A DNA stretch of 64,000 nucleotides from Nocardia sp. alder85J (lineage in GTDB: Bacteria; Actinomycetota; Actinomycetes; Mycobacteriales; Mycobacteriaceae): NCBI RefSeq assembly GCF_020176955.2, contig NZ_JAIUCZ020000001.1, positions 248,001 to 312,000 on the forward strand. The letters are read 5' to 3'. Both the position numbers and the translations under genes were made by a program. Of the stretch, positions 59,922 through 64,000 are shown in pieces. The notes under the pieces were generated by a model, which was given only the letters and a program-made list of their open reading frames with translations, was not told the DNA's origin and did not search any database. Positions within the stretch are counted from its first letter, which is position 1. The number at the start of each line of letters is the position of its first letter.

Positions 59922-60494
59922 ATGAGTTCCGAACCCGTCAGCCGCGCTGAGCAGCGCCGACGCACCGAGGCCCGGATCCTGGCGGCGGCTCGGCGATTGT
60001 TCGCCGAGGTCGGTTACGACCGGGCCACGGTCCGCGCGATCGCGACCGAGGCGGAGACCGATCCCGGACTCGTCATGCGCTACTTCGGTTCCAAGGACCA
60101 GCTTTTCGCGCAGGCGTCGGGATTCGAGGCGGAGGAGCTCATCACCGGCACGCCCGCGCAGGCGGCCGAGCAACTGCTGCTCGCGCTCGAACACAAACTC
60201 GCCGCGACGCCGATCGATGCGCTGGCCGCGATCCGATCCATGTTCACCCATCCCGACGCCACCGCCGAGGTCCGGTCCGCGATGGTCTCCCGGCAGCAGC
60301 AGGCCGCGCAGCATCTGGCCGGCGACGATGCGGACCTGCGCGCCGGGCTCATCGGCGCGCTCACCATCGGCGTGGTGATCGGCCGCCACCTGCTCCGGTT
60401 CGACGGCCTGGCCGACGCCGATCCCGAGCGCATCACCGCGCTGCTGCGGGCCGCCGTCCACGACATCGCGCACGGACCGGCGGCACCTTCCTGA
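59922..60494 (+). CDS. TetR-family regulator
   Basis: 190 residues. RRTEARILAAARRLFAEVGY and RAIATEAETDPGLVMRYFGS form the helix-turn-helix, followed by LFAQASGFEAEELITGTPAQ and a C-terminal helical domain of the TetR_C_17 kind. Likely represses itself and the divergent PanE-like gene through the repeats that end one base before its ATG. Confidence 0.93.
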   Translation: MSSEPVSRAEQRRRTEARILAAARRLFAEVGYDRATVRAIATEAETDPGLVMRYFGSKDQLFAQASGFEAEELITGTPAQAAEQLLLALEHKLAATPIDALAAIRSMFTHPDATAEVRSAMVSRQQQAAQHLAGDDADLRAGLIGALTIGVVIGRHLLRFDGLADADPERITALLRAAVHDIAHGPAAPS

Positions 60495-60672
60495 CGAGCG
60501 TGCGGGGCTGCCGAGGCGTCGCGCCCAGTCCGGCAACCTTTTCCCGCAGGGGTCTGTGGCTGCTTTCGCGACGTCGCACCCGGTTGCGTGGCCATTTCTC
60601 GGAGCCATCTCGGATACTCGGCCCCGGGTTCCGCCCGTGCCACCGGTCGCCGATGGCACGGGCGACCGGTGG

Positions 60673-61092
60673 TCAGGAGGCGGCGGTGATGGCGGCGACG
60701 AGGGCGTCGCCGGTGTAGGCGATGCCGCCGATGCCCCAGCCGCCGTCGGCGGCGTAGCCGATGTTCATCCAGATGTCGGCGATCGGGTGGTGCGGCACAG
60801 TGTGTTTCGCGGCGACCGCGGTGGCGGTGGCGATGAAGGCCGCGCGGTCGGACGGGGTGGGCAGTGCGATGCCCGGCAGGGTGAGCTCGATCAGCAGCAC
60901 GGGACGGTTCGTGCCGCCGGTGGCGATGTGGCCGGGTTCGAGGAGGTGGAGGTGGCCGCCGACGATCGGGGCGAAGAAGGAGTTGCCCGCCAGGCCGCTG
61001 AATTCGATCAAGGCGTCGACGAGTCGGGGGAGGAGTTGCTGCTCGCCGGATGCGGTGAGAACTCCACGGGGTGCGATGACGGTGAACGGCAC
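60673..61092 (-). CDS. Tautomerase-superfamily protein
   Basis: 139 residues. After the GTG start the second residue is Pro (PFTVIAPRGVLTASG), the catalytic proline of tautomerases. Also RPVLLIELTLPGIALPTP and HHPIADIWMNIGYAADGGWG. The fused length is about twice 4-oxalocrotonate tautomerase, so it may work as a trimer. Divergent from a TetR gene with two palindromes between (61120, 61153). Confidence 0.75.
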   Translation of the reverse strand: MPFTVIAPRGVLTASGEQQLLPRLVDALIEFSGLAGNSFFAPIVGGHLHLLEPGHIATGGTNRPVLLIELTLPGIALPTPSDRAAFIATATAVAAKHTVPHHPIADIWMNIGYAADGGWGIGGIAYTGDALVAAITAAS

Positions 61093-61119
61093 GACAGGGT
61101 CCTTGTCATTGTCAGGAGT

Positions 61120-61170
61120 CTAGTACGTACGTACTAGCGATTGCATCGTCCACTAGTATGGCCGTACTAG
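61120..61170. promoter_or_regulatory. Paired palindromic TetR operators
   Basis: CTAGTACGTACGTACTAG (61120-61137) is a perfect 18-base palindrome. CTAGTATGGCCGTACTAG (61153-61170) has the same arms with a changed centre. Starts are 33 bases apart, about three helical turns, in the 99-base gap between the tautomerase and TetR genes. Confidence 0.75.
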
Positions 61171-61191
61171 TCAAGTGAGGAGCTGCGATCG

Positions 61192-61752
61192 ATGACCAAA
61201 CCCACGCGCGCCCGCATGATCGATGCCGCGGTGGACGGCCTGCGCCGGCAGGGGTTGGCGGGGATGTCGTTCACCGAGGTGCTCGCGGCCAGCGGCGCCG
61301 CGCGCGGCGCGATCTACCACCACTTTCCCGGCGGGAAGGCCGAACTCGTCGCCGAGGCGGCCCGGCTGCACGGGCACGAGGTGGACCAGCGGCTGGCGGA
61401 GCTGTCCGGCGCCGGGCCGCGCGCGGTGGCCGAGGAATTCCTGACCATGGTGCGGCCGGTCATCGAGGATTCGGTCCGGGGCTGCGGCTGTGCGATCGCG
61501 GCCGTCACGGTCGGCTCCGGTGCGGAGGGCGACGAACTGCGGGATATCGCCGCGACGACCTTCGCCGCCTGGGCGCAGCAGTTGACCGCCGCGCTCGCCG
61601 GCGCCGGGATGTCCCCGGAAGCGGCGGCCGACCTGGCGCAATTGTTGATCGCGCTGCTCGAGGGGGCACAGGTCCTGTGCCGGGCCGCCGCCGACAGCGC
61701 TCCGTTCGAGCGGGCCGCGCGGGCGGCCCTGGCCGCGGTGCCCGTAAAATGA
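61192..61752 (+). CDS. TetR-family regulator (LmrA/YxaF-like)
   Basis: 186 residues. DNA-binding part RMIDAAVDGLRRQGLAGMSF and LAASGAARGAIYHHFPGGKA is the form seen in LmrA/YxaF repressors, as is the central VRGCGCAIAAVTVG cysteine pair. Expected to repress the divergent tautomerase and itself through the paired operators. AGTGAGGAG precedes ATG 61192. 89 bases downstream a DJ-1-like remnant follows on the same strand and was probably its other target. Confidence 0.93.
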   Translation: MTKPTRARMIDAAVDGLRRQGLAGMSFTEVLAASGAARGAIYHHFPGGKAELVAEAARLHGHEVDQRLAELSGAGPRAVAEEFLTMVRPVIEDSVRGCGCAIAAVTVGSGAEGDELRDIAATTFAAWAQQLTAALAGAGMSPEAAADLAQLLIALLEGAQVLCRAAADSAPFERAARAALAAVPVK

Positions 61753-61841
61753 ACGGCCGAGAGTGGGTGATCGTCGGCTCGGAATCACGTGCGGGTGCGC
61801 GCCGCAGCCGATCAACGAGAAACGACTCGACGAGGTGAATC

Positions 61842-62207
61842 ATGCCCGAGAAGCTTCCCCGTAAGGCGCTGATCGCCATCAGCAGCTATCACGGCGTCAT
61901 CTATCCCGACGGCACGAAGACCGGTCTGTTCTATACCGAGGCGCTGCATCCGTTCGAGGTGTTCACGCAGGCCGGGTTCGAGGTCGAGCTGGCCACGGAG
62001 ACCGGCACCTACGGCGTGGACGACCTCTCGCTCACCGAACGATTTCTCTCGGGTGACGACAGGGCGGTCTTCGATGATCCGGAGCATCCGTTCAATGTCG
62101 CGTTGAATTCGGCACTACGAAAAGCGGCCGATCTGAGGAAAGAAGAATACGGGCTGTTCTTCGCCTCCGCCGGGCATGCGGCGCTGTACGACCCTCATCG
62201 CGGCTGA
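61842..62207 (+). pseudogene. DJ-1/PfpI (Hsp31-like) protein, C-terminus deleted
   Basis: 121 codons. KALIAISSYHGVIYPDGTKT, FYTEALHPFEVFTQAGFEVE and GLFFASAGHAALYD are the first half of a type 1 glutamine-amidotransferase-like/glyoxalase III family protein, usually ~230 residues. After LYD it ends with PHRG and a stop, inside the 3' end of the convergent AveC-like gene. The nucleophile elbow with the catalytic Cys (ICHGP-type) is lost, so the product cannot be a normal enzyme. Confidence 0.72.
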
Positions 62208-62980
62208 TTCGGGATGCCCGGGAACAGCTGGTCCGTGGGACCGGCTGTCTCCCAGCCCTGGATCTTCGCGGCGAGGTGGGGTGCGAAGACCGCGCCGTAG
62301 AGCACGTTGCCGAGCACGACGACCGCGACGACGGACAGGATCGACGCGCCGATCCGGTTCGTGGTCACGGTCCGGGCCCAGGTGTCGATGACGGTGCGGC
62401 CTTCGCCGTCGGTGCGGCCGAGCAGATAGGTGAAGACCATCATCTGCACGCCCATCGCGAGGGCGTCGTAGAGCGGGTATTGGTGTGTGCTGCCCTCGAA
62501 GAGGGCCAGTCCGGGAATCACCTTGCCGTAGTGGAAGATACCGAGGCGCGCGCCCAGTATCGCGTTGAAGCACAGGGCCCACACGAAACCGACGACCAGG
62601 CCGACGGAGAGCAGAGCGATCGGCCGCCGCCAGTGGAATCGCGCGCTGGTCCAGCGGCCCAGCGCGGTGCCGATCAGGGCGGGGAGCACGAAATAGGAGA
62701 TGTAACCCGGCGGGACCGGGGACGGGAGTCCGTGCCAGGTCTTGTTCAACGGCCACCAGGACGGCATGCGAGGGATGGCGGGGGCGAACTGCGCGTACAT
62801 CGCCCAGTCGTAGGGCGCCTCGATCCAGGAGAACGAGATCGCCGACAGGCACAGCAGCAACAGCGGATGCAGCCGGCGGTGACGGATGCTGAGATATGTC
62901 CCGGCGGCCAGGAAGCCGAGGCCGCCGATATAGGCGAAGGCGATGCCCGCCTTCATGATCGGCGTCAGTGAGCCGCTCAC
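62195..62980 (-). CDS. AveC-family (spirocyclase-like) membrane protein
   Basis: 261 residues, about seven membrane helices (AFAYIGGLGFLAAGTYLSIR, RLHPLLLLCLSAISFSWIEA). The segment WIEAPYDWAMYAQFAP and WHGLPSPVPPGYISYF are marks of the AveC family, named for the avermectin spiroketal cyclase but widespread in mycolata with unknown roles. GTG 62980 overlaps the stop of the preceding small gene by four bases (GTGA) and has GGAAGGGG upstream. The end overlaps the DJ-1-like remnant by 13 bases. Confidence 0.8.
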   Translation of the reverse strand: MSGSLTPIMKAGIAFAYIGGLGFLAAGTYLSIRHRRLHPLLLLCLSAISFSWIEAPYDWAMYAQFAPAIPRMPSWWPLNKTWHGLPSPVPPGYISYFVLPALIGTALGRWTSARFHWRRPIALLSVGLVVGFVWALCFNAILGARLGIFHYGKVIPGLALFEGSTHQYPLYDALAMGVQMMVFTYLLGRTDGEGRTVIDTWARTVTTNRIGASILSVVAVVVLGNVLYGAVFAPHLAAKIQGWETAGPTDQLFPGIPNQPR

Positions 62981-63093
62981 TGTTGCCCCTTCCGGTCCGA
63001 GTTCCGGCGGGCTTCCGGGTCGAGGCGGTACACCAGAGCGAAGGCGAGGAGGATCAGTCCGAACAGCGTGGCCAGCATGACGAAAGCGCCCAT
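62977..63093 (-). CDS. 38-residue single-span membrane peptide
   Basis: ATG 63093 opens GAFVMLATLFGLILLAFALV, then YRLDPEARRNSDRKGQQ and TGA, which overlaps the GTG of the AveC-like gene (GTGA). One transmembrane helix and a charged cytoplasmic tail. GAAAGGGA lies upstream. Tight coupling suggests it is a subunit or assembly partner of the AveC-like protein. Missed by usual size cut-offs. Confidence 0.7.
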   Translation of the reverse strand: MGAFVMLATLFGLILLAFALVYRLDPEARRNSDRKGQQ

Positions 63094-63174
63094 GTCCGTA
63101 TCCCTTTCGATGTGGAATCAGGAGCGTCCGGGTGCCGACTGGATCCGCCGCTCGGCACCCGGACGCGTATTCCG

Positions 63175-64000
63175 TTATTTGCCGGGGCCGTTGGGCCACT
63201 TCAGCAGCGAGCCGGCGTCGACCCGGATCTGCTGGCCGGTGATGTAGCGGCTCTTGTCGCTCGCCAGGAATACCGCGAGATGGGCGATGTCCTCCGGCTC
63301 GACGTAGGGGATGGGCATGGCCTGGAAGAGGGAGAACAGCGGTTCGGCGTCCTCGCGGGTGGCCTTCTTGCCGACGGCGGTGAGGTCGGGCCGGAACATG
63401 CTGTACATGCCGTCGTTCTGTAGCAGTGCGGTGTTGCAGTTGGTCGGGTGCATCGCGTTGATCCGGATCATCCGCGGGGCCAGGTGCAGGCTCATCTCCT
63501 CGACGTATTCGATGACGACGCGCTTGCTCCAGCCGTATCCGCTGCCACCGGGTCCCATGTTGGGATTGTCGGTGGTGCCACGGATCATTCCGGCGGTGGA
63601 GCCGGTGACGATGATCGAGGAGCCGTCGGGCAGATGCGGTATCGAGACCGCGACGGTGTTCATGACACCCAGCAGATCGACATCGCTGGCGTCGACGAAA
63701 TGCATCGGATCGGGTTTGCCCATCGCCATCGGCAGAATTCCGGCGTTGGCGACGACGATATCGATCGTGCCGAATTCGGCCACCCCCGCCGTGATCGCGT
63801 CCCGGAGTTCGTGGCGTTCGCGGACGTCGGCGATGCGGGCCACGATGCGGCGGCCGAGTTTTTCGACGCCACGGGCGGTTTCCTCGAGATCCTCCGGCGT
63901 GGCCAGCGGGTACGGATTCGACTCGATGTTCCGGCAGATGTCGACGGCGATGATGTCCGCGCCCTCGCTCGCCATGGCGAGGGCGTGTGCGCGGCCCTGG
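63175..64000 (-). CDS. Mycofactocin-coupled SDR oxidoreductase, N-terminus beyond the window
   Basis: 275 codons seen. GADIIAVDICRNIESNPYPL and TPEDLEETARGVEKLGRRIV is the insert diagnostic of mycofactocin-dependent SDRs; IVVANAGILPMA, catalytic YGWSK, and ITGQQIRVDAGSLLKW follow. It would oxidise an alcohol with bound NAD and mycofactocin as external acceptor. First known gene of an operon with the 38-residue peptide and the AveC-like protein (82-base gap). Confidence 0.92.
   Translation of the reverse strand, partial: QGRAHALAMASEGADIIAVDICRNIESNPYPLATPEDLEETARGVEKLGRRIVARIADVRERHELRDAITAGVAEFGTIDIVVANAGILPMAMGKPDPMHFVDASDVDLLGVMNTVAVSIPHLPDGSSIIVTGSTAGMIRGTTDNPNMGPGGSGYGWSKRVVIEYVEEMSLHLAPRMIRINAMHPTNCNTALLQNDGMYSMFRPDLTAVGKKATREDAEPLFSLFQAMPIPYVEPEDIAHLAVFLASDKSRYITGQQIRVDAGSLLKWPNGPGK

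Overview
The window is high-GC actinobacterial DNA, most like a Nocardia/Rhodococcus-type mycolata. The reasons are the gene content (F420-dependent LLM enzymes, mycofactocin-coupled short-chain dehydrogenases, an NmtR/P1B-4 ATPase pair close to the mycobacterial one, an Acg-family nitroreductase, many acyl-CoA enzymes and TetR regulators), frequent GTG starts and very high third-position GC. No rRNA, tRNA, insertion sequence, prophage or CRISPR array was seen. It looks like an ordinary chromosomal accessory/catabolic segment.

Layout. 0-5.6 kb: the end of a Gfo/Idh/MocA oxidoreductase, a GT87 mannosyltransferase-like membrane protein, and three acyl-CoA dehydrogenases in a row (the last is glutaryl-CoA dehydrogenase-like). 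5.6-7.5 kb: a stress-sigma operon (STAS antagonist, RsbW-type anti-sigma, SigF-type sigma) behind a SigF-type promoter. 7.5-16.2 kb: a TPP-dependent enzyme, a homogentisate-dioxygenase-like protein, a methyltransferase, a beta-carbonic anhydrase, an ArsR/LLM pair, a secretory lipase and a zinc-less alcohol dehydrogenase. 16.2-18.1 kb: a NarL/LuxR two-component system with near-identical palindromic boxes before the kinase gene and before the downstream dehydrogenase. 18.4-22 kb: TetR, cytochrome P450 and a mycofactocin-coupled SDR, linked by a repeated TTGATCGATCGATCAA-type operator.

22-26.2 kb holds poorly characterised proteins: a SUKH/leucine-rich-repeat protein, a tandem UPF0145 (YbjQ-like) protein with a small partner, and a protein whose C-terminal 125 residues look like eukaryotic profilin. 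26.3-32.3 kb contains several damaged genes (PPOX with a nonsense codon, headless TetR, MFS transporter lacking TM2, a metallo-hydrolase and a TetR gene both beheaded at one junction) around an intact PhlG-like hydrolase, ArsR regulator and diguanylate cyclase. 32.5-48.2 kb is a series of divergent regulator/enzyme pairs, including nmtR/ATPase and two MarR loci. 48.3-49.9 kb is a yybP-ykoY (Mn2+) riboswitch before a cation/Ca2+ exchanger. 49.9-57.6 kb: crotonase, LLM enzyme, ABC exporter, a monooxygenase remnant, an aldehyde dehydrogenase with a strong terminator, and a DUF4870 protein. 57.7-64 kb: SDR, ketopantoate-reductase-like gene, two TetR genes with repeated palindromic operators, a truncated DJ-1/PfpI gene, and an operon of mycofactocin-coupled SDR, a 38-aa membrane peptide and an AveC-family protein.

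Two themes stand out. Many operators are readable directly from sequence, so several regulator-target pairs can be proposed. The interval 21.7-62.2 kb also carries at least eight broken or internally deleted genes without any IS element, suggesting ongoing deletion-driven decay of accessory functions.
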